DNA of 64,000 nucleotides from Oasisia sp. SBJ-2009. Its lineage: Eukaryota > Annelida > Polychaeta > Sabellida > Siboglinidae. Shown here piece by piece: positions 47,661-59,157 of the stretch. Numbering within the stretch: the first letter of the stretch is position 1; each line of letters begins with the position of its first letter. Where the stretch lies: positions 38,235,175-38,299,174 of the forward strand of contig OZ024862.1 in assembly GCA_964017155.1 (NCBI GenBank), read 5' to 3'. Both the position numbers and the translations under genes were made by a program. The notes under the pieces were generated by a model. That model saw only the letters and a program-made list of their open reading frames with translations, ran no database searches and was not told the origin of the DNA.

Positions 47661-48394
47661 TCGATCGCAGTTGAACGTTCTGGGTAACTGACACACTTAA
47701 TAATAGATAGATCGGGCAAAGTCCAGGCCGGAGTGATAGGTTGTGTTGGCAGCACATTGTATTACCATTTTTGAATGTATACAATATTACAGTTTACTGA
47801 AACGACAGAATTGTACTTGATCGAAAAAAAAAAATTATTTCTGTATTAACAAATTCAACTTAAATACACAGAGAATACATCGTTTTGAATAATTAAACAA
47901 AATCATTTTTCAGCGAACAATGCTATTTTTATTGCGTCCGTGTTGGTTCCTGGGCTTATTAAATATCACATGATGGACTTCCTTATTAATCACAGACATA
48001 TATACTAATCTCATCATGGGCTCCTAAAAGCTAGGTCATGTTCGATAAATATGTTCTGTTTCAGAAAAGGAATTGGGGTAATAATTAATGCTGATGTGAA
48101 GGTTTCAGCGCAGTGCAGAATTGCAGCACGAACGATAATTCAAATGTTGGGGTTAATTAGTAGAAATGTAGCGCATAAGGAAAAATGAACTAATAATGTC
48201 ACACAAGATGGCCCCATAAAGAGTACGATAGGCCCTACTACAGATCAGATAGAAATTGTCAAAATATTGAGTGATTACGAAAATATTGACACACATTATT
48301 TTTTTCAATTAAGAACGATCGAAGGACTAAAGGACATGATGTGATTTTAGAAAATGTTAGTGTATATTACATATTAGAAATTATGCCTTTTCGC

Positions 48395-48560
48395 AAAGAA
48401 CTATGAATTGTATGGAACATGTTAACTGCTGATTGTATGGATGCTCATAGTGTTAACATGTTTAAAACCAACATCGACCAAATAATTCAGAATGGCGGGA
48501 CATACATAGTTAATAGACGTTGGACTCTCGATAAGCCAAAGCCGTCCTTGTCCATTTCCC
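48395..48560 (+). pseudogene. Family X RT C-terminal fragment
   Basis: With one frame break the plus strand reads RNYAFSQRTMN, then AHSVNMFKTNIDQI, then RRWTLDKPK. It shares gttggactctcgataagcc with 38112. Degenerate. Bases 48561-48984 are unassigned. Confidence 0.6.
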
Positions 48561-48984
48561 GTCTACGTATGCTTCAATCAAGCACGACCTGCATGCACTG
48601 TGTTAACGGGGCAAGGTCCTTCAAAGTTGTTTATTTATATATCCGGATTTTGTGTCAAGTGCAAGCTGTACAGTATACTACACAATACTGGACATATAAA
48701 ACGAGGCCACTAGCCTGTTGAATTATGTGTATCCAGGCACACCACGATGTAGACACATAATCTGATCATTCACCATGCAATAAATACTCCAGATGTTAAA
48801 ACTGAAACACGTACAGTAGGCCTACCAGTTAAACCGTAGCCGAACCATTTACTATATATCCTAAAAAACTGAGCCTCATAATGAATGCTATAATTTATGT
48901 AAGCAATTTAAGTTGACACACGACCGTGGATTAACAAGAAACACTTCTATCCGGATATGGATATTAAGAAAGAATACACTAGCC

Positions 48985-49210
48985 TCGGTTACCCAGACTC
49001 CGTGAGGTGGCAGCACTTTTAAGCCCCTCAGCTCCGCCTGGGACATTAATGGGCTAAAGTTTCTATATCCGGGTAGCCTTACCCCAGATTAGGGTAGAGA
49101 CGCTGCTTGGCTCTCAGGCCAACTAGGAAATAAAAATTAAAATAACGATATACTTTTACAAGATAATAATATCATGTGAAAAGTATTCAACATTGAACTT
49201 ATATTAAAGG
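48985..49210 (-). repeat. Repeat A, copy 4
   Basis: ccgtgaggtggcagcac at 49000, then agagacgctgcttggctctc and an AT-rich tail (aacgatatacttttacaaga). Same orientation as the 13880 copy. Bases 49211-49750 hold no recognised gene. Confidence 0.78.
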
Positions 49211-49952
49211 TACTCAATCCACTCATTCCCGTAAAAATCGTTTGCTCCTAGCGATTATTAGTCATTTCACAAAAAGCGTATGTATCAAATACACCCGAAT
49301 GATTGATTAGTTGGTTTATGCATACATGTTACTTCAATTTTCTTCAATTAATAGAACAAACGCGAACTTTTTCGATTTTTTTTTCTACACGGAGCGTGTA
49401 GAAACTATGTACGATTCCTAACTATGGAAATGCAGTTTTGAGCGGAATACGCTTTAGTCTTCACGCGAACGAGGCTTGGGGCGAGATTGACCCTGTCGAG
49501 TTGTTTACGTTTAGAAACGGCGAGTGTAGGCACAAATATGATTTTTATATGCCACCAACACGGCAAATTAAGCAGACAAAGACAGCATCGACGCATGATT
49601 GGGAAAGAATATAGAACTTAGCAGTGAACAGAATGACTTCGCCTTCGGAACAGTGAACGTGCCCTTTGCAAGCTACGGGCACCGTGGCCGTGGGCCGGCG
49701 GCGACGGCCGACAAACAGTCCAGACACAGTCCACATGCAGCGTTCGCACATTCTGATTCTGATTGTTTTTAGTGCAAAACCCCTACTGGGGCATCACGCA
49801 CTAGTGAAGGCGGTTGGTTTCAGGATGGCTGGCTTCATGTTATCTGGAAGTGGAATAAGACTATTTGTGCATGGGAGTGTGGAATTAGGAATTAGGATGG
49901 GGTGGGTGGGGAAAAGTACAATTCAATGTTGGGGGGATGGTGGTGGAATGAC

Positions 49953-50067
49953 AGACAACTCGGCCCACCGACAACTCGGCCCAGGACAACTCGGGCCGAG
50001 TTGTCTCGAGACAACTCGGCCCGGGCCGAGTTGTCCTGGGCCGAGTTGTCGGTGGGCCGAGTTGTCT
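49953..50067. repeat. Foldback of alternating GCCGAGTTGTC motifs
   Basis: The outer arms, 49953-49993 and 50027-50067, are exact reverse complements. Inside is a 26-base palindrome built on gagttgtctcgagacaactc. Six copies of gccgagttgtc occur in alternating orientation. A diverged cluster of the same motif is at 61177-61272. Confidence 0.92.
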
Positions 50068-50139
50068 GCCTACCATGGTGGTGTGGGTGTGGTAGGGATG
50101 GGGCGTGGGGGAGGGGCTGGGGATGGTGGGAGATACTGT

Positions 50140-51585
50140 CTAGTAGAGGTGCCTCAAGGGTGCAGTTGTCAGGTTAATATCCTGCAACGCACCCTTGAAG
50201 GCGTCAAGACTGTTGGGGGAAAATACATTAGGTGGAAGTCTATTCCACTGGGCTATTGTTCGGGGGAAAAAACTGTATTTATAATAGTTGTGGGAGGTGG
50301 ATATTTGTCTGTATTTGTGTGGGTGGTTGGATCTTGTTTGGCTGTGTCCGGGTATGAGGTATTGGTTGGGATTGATGTCTACAAGATTGTTGGTTATTTT
50401 GTACATGGTACAAAGTCTGGCCTCAGCCCTCCTCTGTTCTATGGTTGGCCAGGAGAGGGCAGAGGCCAAGGTGGAGCCGGACGTCTCCCAGCTGTAATTA
50501 TGGGCTACGAATCTTGCTGCCCGGTGCTGGACACCCTCTCGATGGTTGATGTTTCGGATGGTATATGGGTCCCACACCGGGCAGCAGTACTCGAGGTGTG
50601 GACGGACCAGACTCCTATAGGCATATTTCTTGATGGGTTGTGGGATAGATTTTAGGTTACTTTTAATAAATCCAAGTTTGCTATTTGCCTTATTTACTAT
50701 TTTGTTGATGTGTGGGTTCCAAGAGAGGTTGCTTGATATATCAGTGCCAAGGTGGGTTGCTACTGGTACTGCTCTGAGTGGTTCGTCATGTATTGTGTAT
50801 GAGTTGTGTATGGGTGATTTAGATCTGGTGATGAGCATAATTTCGCATTTGGATGGGTTGAAAGTCATTTGCCATGTTTTTTCCCAGTCAGTTAGTCTGT
50901 CAAGGTCGTTCTGTAGGTTGTCTTGGTCGGTGTGGTTATTGATCTGTCGGTAGAGCATAGCGTCGTCGGCGAAAAGTTTGAGGGAGGTTCCTGGTGAAAT
51001 ATGGGAGGGCATGTCGTTTATGTAAAGAAGGAAGAGGAGGGGGCCAAGCACAGTGCCCTGTGGGACTCCAGAGCTCACGTATACCTGACCTGACTTGCAC
51101 CCTTCTACCAGCACTTCTTGCGTTCTATTGGTCAGAAAATTGTTAATCCAGAGGTGGGTGCTGGCTCTAATTCCGTAATGGTCTAATTTGTGGAGGAGTC
51201 GTTTATGGGGGACAGTGTCGAAAGCTTTGGAGAAATCTAATAGTATAAGGTCAATTTGGTGGGTTTTTTCCAGGATGCTAGTCAGGTCATTGATAGTTGT
51301 GAGCAGTGAAGTCTCACAGGAACGCCTAGATCTGAAACCATGTTGTCGATCGGTGCGGATGTTGTTGCTTTTAAGATGTTTATGTATTGATGTGGATATG
51401 ATATGTTCAAGAATTGTGCATGGTATACTAGTGAGGGAGATTGGTCGGTAGTTTGAGGCAATGGTTCTGTCGTTCTTTTTATGGATAGGGACTATATGTG
51501 CTTTTAACCAGTCTGAAGGGGGCGTTCCGGAATTTATAGATTTTTGGAATATGATTGTCAGGATGGGTGCAATTGTAGAGGCCAT
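50140..51585 (-). pseudogene. Element 4 reverse transcriptase
   Basis: 481 codons, uninterrupted. RT motifs: KAHIVPIHKKND, NYRPISLTSIPC, QHGFRSRRSCET, LILLDFSKAFDTVPH (catalytic Asp), SSGVPQGTVLGPLLFLLYIN and LFADDAMLYRQ (catalytic Asp pair). Then come THLGTDISSNLSWN, RSLVRPHLEYCCPVWDPYT and AQWNRLPPNV. This is the CR1/L2-like group without RNase H. All catalytic residues are present, so this part could be functional if the upstream breaks were absent. Confidence 0.92.
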
Positions 51586-52725
51586 TTCTTTCAGGATTCT
51601 GGCAGGGATGTTATCTGGGCCTTGAGCTTTGTTTGGTTTTAATTCTGTTAGTAATTTCTCGACGCCTTTAACTGTGATTGGATTGGGGGCATTTGTGGGG
51701 ATCGGTTTTGGTTGGGGAGCTGGGGGAGGTTGGTTAGATTTTCGTTGGTGAATACAGACTGGAAATGGTTTGAGAGAATATTTGCTTTGGATCTGCTATC
51801 TGTATGAAGGATGCCTTTATCTTTTAGTGGGGAGATTCCTGTTGAGTCTTTATTGAGTGATTTGATGTAGTGCCAAAAGGATTTTTTGTCTTTGTCTTGT
51901 TCTGGGTTAATTATGCGTGTGAGATGTTTCCAGTATTCTGATTGGATTTTTTGTTTGTGGCTTTGCGGAATTTCCTGAAAGTAGTCCAGTCAGTTTCTCT
52001 TTGGTATGTCTTGGCTTTGTTGTACAGTCGTTGCTTTTTGTTTATCTTTTTTTATGTCTTTATTAATCCAGGGGAGTGAGTATCGTTTGGAAGAGTATTT
52101 GAAGGGGATGAACTGGTTTATGATTTCCTGGATGGTATGTTTGAAGAGGTCCCAAAGTGGTTCTGGGGAGTCAGTGAGTGGGGCTTGATTTTGTATTTTG
52201 TTCCCTAGGTCCTGGAGTTCTTGATTTATGTGTTCCCATTCTGCCTTGTGATATTTGAAAATGTTGTAGGGAGGGGGAATATTTCTGGGCAGGTGTACGT
52301 TGATGTTTAGTAAAGGTATATTGTCATGGTCACTGATGCCTGGTATGCTGTGCGTGCTTTCTAGGAGGGAGGGGTTGGTAGTGAGAAAGAGTTCTAGGAT
52401 GTTTTTGCCTCTAGTAGGTTCCCGTGCAGCTTGGTGAAGGTGGAAGTCTTTAGTCAGGTCTAGTAGATTAGTAGATGTTTGGTCATTTTCTGGGCAGGTT
52501 AAGGAGGTCCAATTAATCTTGGGGCAGTTAAAATCGCCAGCTAGCCATATATTGTGTTTACCATTTTGACTAATTCTGCTGATTGAGTGTCTTAGATGAG
52601 TCAGCCCTGTCTCGTCGGTTGGTGGTCAGTAAAAGCTGCAGATGTAGAGATCTGGGTTATTTTTTGATTTACATTTTGCCCAGATTAGTTCTCCGTCGGT
52701 GTCTAGGTCGTTTTGTATGGAAGAA

Positions 52726-53577
52726 TTAATGCTTTTTTATTGCAAGGAGTACTCCTCCACCTTTGGAGGATCGGTCTTTTCTATAAACTATATAATTGTC
52801 GGGTAGAATTTCCTGGGTTTCAATTTTCTTGTTGAGCCATGTTTCACATCCAAATATAATATCAGGGTTGGTGTTGTCTATTGTGAGTTGAAGATCAGGC
52901 TTTTTATTTTTTAGGCTCTGAAAGTTTATGATAATGTCTCGTAAGTTGTTATTTTTGTTCCGAACTTTGATCTTTTCTCTCAAGGGGGGCTCAGGTTGGG
53001 TTGTGCAAGGGGAGGAGTGGGCTATAGGGCTTCCGTAGCTGGAGACTGAACTAAAGCGGAGGGAGTTTGAGTCGTTGTCAGAGGGTGAGAATCTGTTGCT
53101 GTCACAGTCAGTGTCGTAGGGTGGGTCAAAGAAAATGCTTGATAGGTTTGGCAGGCCACACCCAGGGCAGTACCAGGAGACATTTTCCATATTGGTTTTG
53201 TTCATACAAGAGTATATTTTGTTGGAAATGTTGGTGCATTTTGTGTGAAACCATGTGTTACATGAGTCACAGCATGTGGGTTTTTGGTTGCATGCTACAG
53301 GTTTATTGCATGTACCACAAGGGAATTTGATTGGGCCTGGGTTTGTTGGGGTGTCATTTGCCAGTGCCAGCAAGAGCATGCCTATATAGAGTCCGGTGAA
53401 TTTGCCTGGTCGTGATGCATAACGAAGCTGTCTGTGGGTGATCGAAAGAAGGGAATGTTTTAAGAATGTGACGTCTTTGGTAATTTCTTCAGTGTTGTAT
53501 GTAGATATTGGTGACTGGGACAATCTAAGTATAATTGCTATACCAAGGAATACAAACGGGGCTTGAAACGATGTCAT
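52726..53577 (-). pseudogene. Element 4 N-terminus: 2A-like motif, PHD finger, start of endonuclease
   Basis: 284 codons including the stop. LYIGMLLLALANDTPTNPGP (63-82) ends in the NPGP of 2A peptides, with the preceding Asp in place but Pro where Glu is usual. A PHD-type finger follows (about 86-143: FPCGTC, CCDSCNTWFHTKC, WYCPGCG). The endonuclease begins IINFQSL (about 216), GCETWLN (about 241) and GGGVLLAIK (about 274). The frame ends at a shifted A-run near 52735; the rest of the endonuclease (LAGDFNCPKINW, GISDHDNIPL) continues in the neighbouring frame to about 52300. Confidence 0.85.
53332..53343 (-). other. NPGP of a 2A-like motif in element 4
   Basis: Codons for Asn-Pro-Gly-Pro, preceded by DTPT and a hydrophobic run. 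2A-like sequences at this position are known for some APE-type non-LTR elements, where they cause ribosome skipping. Pro at the usual Glu position makes activity uncertain. Confidence 0.5.
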
Positions 53578-53690
53578 TCTTATTGTAGGTTGTTATGTTG
53601 TAAGTGGGTTCTGTATGTCGTGTTTGAGACTGTTTTGTTTGTGTTGTGAATGGCTGGTCTATGTCGTAATTTTGGAGGGAGTTTCGAGGG

Positions 53691-54597
53691 GTACAAAAAA
53701 AAATCTGGAATTGGTGCTTTGGAATATCTATTTACATTTACAAAGGTATTGTTTGAATTTCTAACATTTTGGAAGCATGGTGATGGAGTGTTGAGGCGAT
53801 CGGGTCGTGGGTTTAGGGTGGAAAAAGGTTATTAGTAAGCGGTTCGCTCAGCCATCCATCTTACCTCGCGCATGCGCCTGAATTAATATGTATACATATG
53901 TTCTTCCAGATAGGTTAGTAATTACGAATTGCTCAGCTATAATCATGTATATATATTTAGGCGTATGAGTATACGTCATTGATATTTCTGTTGTTTTTAT
54001 TAAATTTATGTTATTGTTTACCTTCAACCTTGGCGCTTATTCAGCCAAGCCCAATGGCAATGCCAGGCCCATGCATGGTACGACAAAATGGCAAGGTTGA
54101 AGGTATGGCTATGCTATGATTATGACTACGCCAGGCATAGACTATGGGCCGCCTATAAGACTATCACATGCCAGTGATTTATTATAATACTGTAACTATG
54201 TAATGTTTATGTCACATATGATAGGTAGCAGGTTAATATCCTAAGGCTAAGATTAATTAACTACCACCGTAGGCTTCATTAGCCTAATAGTAGCTAGGCA
54301 TAATGTAAATGCATTATAAGTGATCCGTAACACTAACAGTTATACTTAGGCCTGCGTTATACTTATTGAATAATGACAATATTTAATACATTTATAATAA
54401 TAATTTAATACATTAAGCAAAATGTTATGATAATTTAATACATAAAAATAGGTATATACATATTATTTTAATTTATTAGTAACATTAATATAATAAAATA
54501 ACAAGCTATTGCTTGCATTTGGAAGCCTGGGAGGGGATCGTTCATAAAATTGCAAGTTTTTCAAGTACATTAAAATTTAAATGTGTCACATTTTCAG
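53691..54597. other. No recognised gene
   Basis: Contains taccttcaaccttg (54019-54032), whose reverse complement is at 54092-54105 (14-bp arms, 59-base loop), and an NRF1-like cgcgcatgcgcc near 53868. Confidence 0.6.
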
Positions 54598-57393
54598 AAC
54601 TTGAGGTGTCATCACCATAGGGCATGCGGAAAAGCTCTTCATCTCAGGTAAATGAGTGTTGTAATATACATTAATTTACTCTCTCAACAAACCTCTATTA
54701 ATTTTTAACCTGTATTTTTTTTATAAAAGTGTTATAACAAATTTACAGATGTATGTCAATTGTGAATCCAAGGGGCCCGGGGTCCTGTGGATGTGCCTCC
54801 TACGCTGTAGGAATTTGGTATGTCTACGAACTTTTTATAATAGATCAATACTAATGTGCCTCAATATTGTTTGAAATATGACCCAGTTTAAGTGATAATA
54901 ATAACTTGTGACACAATTTGGTTCAAAGGCCAGTAGGTTTTTGTGCCCTCAAGACGATTTCTGAATCTGCCCCTCTATGTGATATTTTATTTGTCTGTAT
55001 TAATGGGTGGGTGTACTTGTTAAATTGTATATAAGTAAAGACATCATAAAGTAAAAACATGTTATCAAAACTATTTCATGAAATTAACTACAAAATAATG
55101 GCAAGCACAAAATAAGTATAATTACAGGTACAATCACTGCACTTGATATATGTATATATTTCATCAGATAACAAGCAAAGCAGTAATAAAAAACTTAGGA
55201 CAAAGTTGAAAACGTGTTAACTAGGTAAATGTAAAAAAGCCAGTTACTTTCGTTTCACCGAACATCCAGCACATGGTATATCAAATACTATTTAGTTCAA
55301 AAACATTAATCCCATTCATTAGGTTTTCTGAAAGAATTGTCGTACGAAGGTTCACCCATAACACACACACAATTGTTACAGAAACATGCTGTAAATAGAT
55401 AACATAATATATACACTATCTACATATAATAACATTATGTACATAACAAATACGCACAGCACTTTGTGACCATGTTGGATATTGTGCTTTATAAATAATA
55501 AATATATTAAATAAAGTAACTAGATTATACTTTATTTAAAAAAAATAAGTAGATATAAAATAACTTATTTTTAAATAATATTATATTTAATCTTTTGTAT
55601 CTTTACACAAAAAAAGTGGGTAAACTAGTCAGGGTCCTTGCCATGTGGCTGAGAGTTACATGTGCAATTGCTATATGTTAGTCAATTCTATGAAGAGTAC
55701 TGGGTAGAGATAATGGTGAATACTTTTCTTTTGTACAATTAGCATTTTCACATATTAATTTCAGTGTGGCAGAATGTTTCCCACATTAGTAGAAATGTTA
55801 AATATAACAGGTCTGAGTAATGTATATATAACATGTGGGCATGCAAATTTTATAACACGAATAAAACAATTATGTTACCCAGAGATGGCGTAATCGTACT
55901 AGTGTACTCGTAGTCATGTACTCGTACTAAAGTACGAGTGCTTTTTGAGTACGAGTACTCGAGTACGAAGGAAAGTAATCGTACTCGAGTACATTACCAA
56001 TATAATCGTACTCACGATTACTTCTCACGATTACATTTTTTTCATATGAACAGTTGCAAGCAAATATATTAGACAGATAAAAATAGCAATATTAGAAGTA
56101 ATCTAATAAATGTAATAATAATCGAGGTATTCATTTTCTATTACTGTTGAGTATTTCAGTTAAATAAATATTCAGTCAGAATTCCCTAATTAATACCTTC
56201 TCTTACCAGAGAAGCCACATCTCCCCACCCTCCTGCTTAGTACAAAGTACAAGTTATATTGTGACAGTCCCAGGGAAGCACTGCAGGAGATAAGCATCCC
56301 CTAACATCTTGCTTTGTAATTTTAGAAGCCATGCCACAGCCCCACCTGTAGTGTTAGCTCTCTCAGTATGGTGTGAATGACTGGGCAGTTAGCTGCTAAA
56401 TCCCTGCCCATTATGTTTAAGTAAGTGTAAACTGTAAACCTGTCTAAATCCCCAACTTGTCCCATCTGATATATGACATGTTTGAATTGGATATTATTGC
56501 TAATATGATCCAGGGGATTTGAAATGTTGTTATTGTATAATTTATATTTGATCATGTATATATGACATTTAAAAGGGGACATTTGAAATTCTTAAATGCA
56601 TCATATTTGTATTTGATTCAGAAGTTTAATATTTTCCTCTTGATACTTCATTGACATAGTTGAACCACCACTAAATTGACACTCATTATAACACTTGTAT
56701 GCTATTTGTTACAGTATCACTATGATACCTTTAGTTTGTAGTATCATGATATATGGACATCTTGAGTATCAATCCAGTATTAAATGGTTCTTTCAACACA
56801 TGAGAAAGTCATCTGATGATTTATAATAATAATAACATCTGGACAGTGAATAGCAGTTAGCAGTAATCAGTTAGAACACTAGATATTGCCACAGCAACAG
56901 AAAATGAATGACACCTGATTCCATGGAGGTCACCTTTACGGTAGAAACAGGATATTCATTAAAGTAATCATGAAAGTACCAGTAATCATGATTACATTCT
57001 AAAATAATCGTACTCGTACTTGAGTACATTCTAAAGTAATCGTACTCGAGTACATTTGTTTTCTGAGTACTCGTAATCATGCATGTTCAAAGTATTCGTA
57101 CTCGTACTCGAGTACATTTGTATTGTACTCACTCCATCTATGAATTATTACCATGATATTGACTTTGGCTACGTGTGTCGTCACATATAAAATATCATAC
57201 ATGTCAGAGCCATGTTAATTGAATAATTGTCACTTTGTTTCTTGTATAGGCAGATGTGGATGTACAGCAAAATGCCAGGAAGCTGGTATGCAGTATTGTC
57301 AAAGAGAGTGAACTCACACAATGTCATCGATATCCAAGCTGATGTAGTTCACCAAAGAATGTCGAACCTGTCTTACAGTGTCGAGAGAGGTTG
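54598..57393 (+). CDS. Candidate three-exon transcript, tentative
   Basis: Three segments bounded by splice-like signals: 54598-54647 (acceptor attttcag, donor cag|gtaaat), about 54749-54818 (acceptor tttacag, donor ttg|gtatgt) and from about 57251 (acceptor tttcttgtatag). One frame stays open across all three joins, NLRCHHHRACGK / GPGSCGCASYAVGIW / QMWMYSKMPGSWYAVLSKRV, to a TGA at 57392. The product resembles nothing I know, and no start exon is seen. It could be a non-coding RNA. The last intron contains the hAT-like element. Confidence 0.2.
55880..57142. mobile_element. Non-autonomous hAT-like element
   Basis: Begins cagagatgg and ends ccatctatg (8 of 9 bases inverted-complementary), the form of hAT termini. 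Both subterminal regions (55890-56035 and 56995-57130) are packed with gtactcg/cgagtac palindromes and taatcgtactcg, like hAT subterminal transposase-binding repeats. Flanks aattatgttacc and aattattacc are similar but not an exact 8-bp duplication. No transposase frame was found in the 1.26 kb. Confidence 0.68.
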
Positions 57394-58422
57394 ACCAAAG
57401 GCTCATGCCATATTTCACAGACCATGGCATCCACAGTTCCATCACCAACTGCAAAGCTAGTCAGGCGTCAACATATTCGCATGTCAAGCACTCTGCATTC
57501 TACATTCTAGTCAGTCAGGGTATCTGACCGGCATGGAAGCCAGTGTACACACCACCAGTACTGCGGAGTACATTCGAATACTTGACATTTAATATGCAGC
57601 ATCTTGCATGGCTCATAGCTGTATAGTCCTGTACACAAATACAACTGTTCTGTAACTTGTTGAACTAGTGGTATTAAGCATTGTTCAGTTTCTTGTTGAC
57701 CTGTAAAGAAAAGCATGTATTCAGTTTCAGTAAACAAACAACATGCATCATGGTAGTGGAGTTGGGAGTAAATAATGATGCAATGCAATAACTACTACAT
57801 GGTGTACACATATTCATTTTTGACATTTTATGTCAAACATGAATATGTGAGGTTCTCTGGTCAACGCAAATGTTGGAAATGACAAAATAAGGTTATTGTG
57901 ATGCCAACAGCACATTCCCTCAGAAAATATTCAAGCATTCATAATATGTATACATGTCTACCTTCTTCAAAACTGTATTATTGATTTCTTGAGTCACCGC
58001 TTCAGTATTTCGCCTGCTATATGATGAGTGAGGTGGACCACCTCAGTGTTTTTCTAAGCCATTTTGCACAAAATATGCCAGGATGGCCACCTCATAGGTA
58101 TTTCATGCTATACACATGTTTACACTTGTAGCCGTGCATTTGTTTCCTCTCTATTTCCCAGGGAATAAGTTAAAACATCCTTAAAAATGCACCATTTTAA
58201 AGGTAATTTTAACAACTGATCTATGTAGCCATGCCCCACGACTCACACAGTATATGTGCATTAATGTATGTGTTGACACACTGGGTATAATATGCATTAA
58301 ACAAGAGCAAAGGTTATTCTAGTTTTCCATGTTCAAGATAATATGTTAATGAAAACAAATGTATATTTAAATGGACATATTAAAATATTTTGATAATTTA
58401 TACATTGTTGATTGTTAAAATG
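57394..58422. other. No recognised gene
   Basis: Only short frames without similarity that I can see. Confidence 0.5.
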
Positions 58423-58853
58423 TTTAAATTACCTGGATTTATCAGATGTGAGCCTCCCATAGACTACATATCATCACTGCATCTGCCATACTCATGTGAC
58501 TGTCTTAATATTAGCCTCTCCTCTGCCTTGTCTCACTTTTGCATTGTAGTATGACCTGTAGCAATATTATAATTCGAATATATTATGCATTCATATACGG
58601 CTGTGATGAAAATGTTGATAAATATTTGAAAACAGCTGTTTAAATTACCTGGATTGATCAGATGTGAGCCTCCCGCAGACTACGTATCCTCCCTGCATCT
58701 GCCATACCCATGTGACTGCCTTAATCTTAGCCTATCCTCTGCCTTGTTTCACTTTTGTATTGTAGTGTGGCCTGTAGCAATATTATAATTTGAATATATT
58801 ATGCATTCAGATACCGCTGCGATGAAAATTTTGATAAATATATGAAAACAGCT
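58423..58853 (+). repeat. Tandem duplication of 216 bp, two copies
   Basis: tttaaattacctgga starts at 58423 and again at 58639. The copies share gatgtgagcctccc, catctgccatac and tattatgcattca, with roughly 10% divergence. Confidence 0.9.
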
Positions 58854-58887
58854 GGCATGTGTGAGTTGAAAGGTACCAGGTACATAG

Positions 58888-58969
58888 ACATTCTTGCACT
58901 TGTTTCCATTGTAGTCAATGCCTGACTGTAGCCAGGCATTGACTACAATGGAAACAAGTGCAAGAATGT
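58888..58969. repeat. Perfect hairpin with 37-bp arms
   Basis: Left arm acattcttgcacttgtttcc onward (58888-58924), an 8-base loop, then the exact reverse complement (58933-58969). Confidence 0.95.
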
Positions 58970-59157
58970 TATATGTAATACTTGCGTGATATAATGTACA
59001 CCTACTGTATTAACATTTTATTTTCATGTTTATTTTTTATTGAGAAAAATCATCACCATCAATCATCGCTGTTATACAAATTTAAATTATTTTGCATAAC
59101 ATATAATAGAAATCAACATTCAGTAATAGTACTGAAATATGAGTCGCAAAACACTGT

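Larger units (their letters stand above)
49751..53690 (-). mobile_element. Element 4: near full-length PHD/endonuclease/RT retrotransposon
   Basis: On the minus strand one ORF2-like region runs from a Met at 53577 to a stop at 50140, then a 390-base 3' UTR ends in short aatcag repeats near 49755. The order is N-terminal hydrophobic stretch with a 2A-like motif, PHD finger, AP endonuclease, linker, RT and C-terminus. Decay is light: an extra A in an A-run near 52735 and a few stops in the endonuclease-linker region. The 3' UTR contains the foldback at 49953-50067. The 5' limit is approximate. Confidence 0.85.

Noticed and set aside
49666..50655. 329-codon plus-strand frame opposite element 4
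   Set aside because: It is the antisense shadow of the RT C-terminus and the GC-rich foldback.
56322..56582. 86-codon minus-strand frame as hAT transposase
   Set aside because: No dimerisation-domain or catalytic motifs of hAT transposases are visible.
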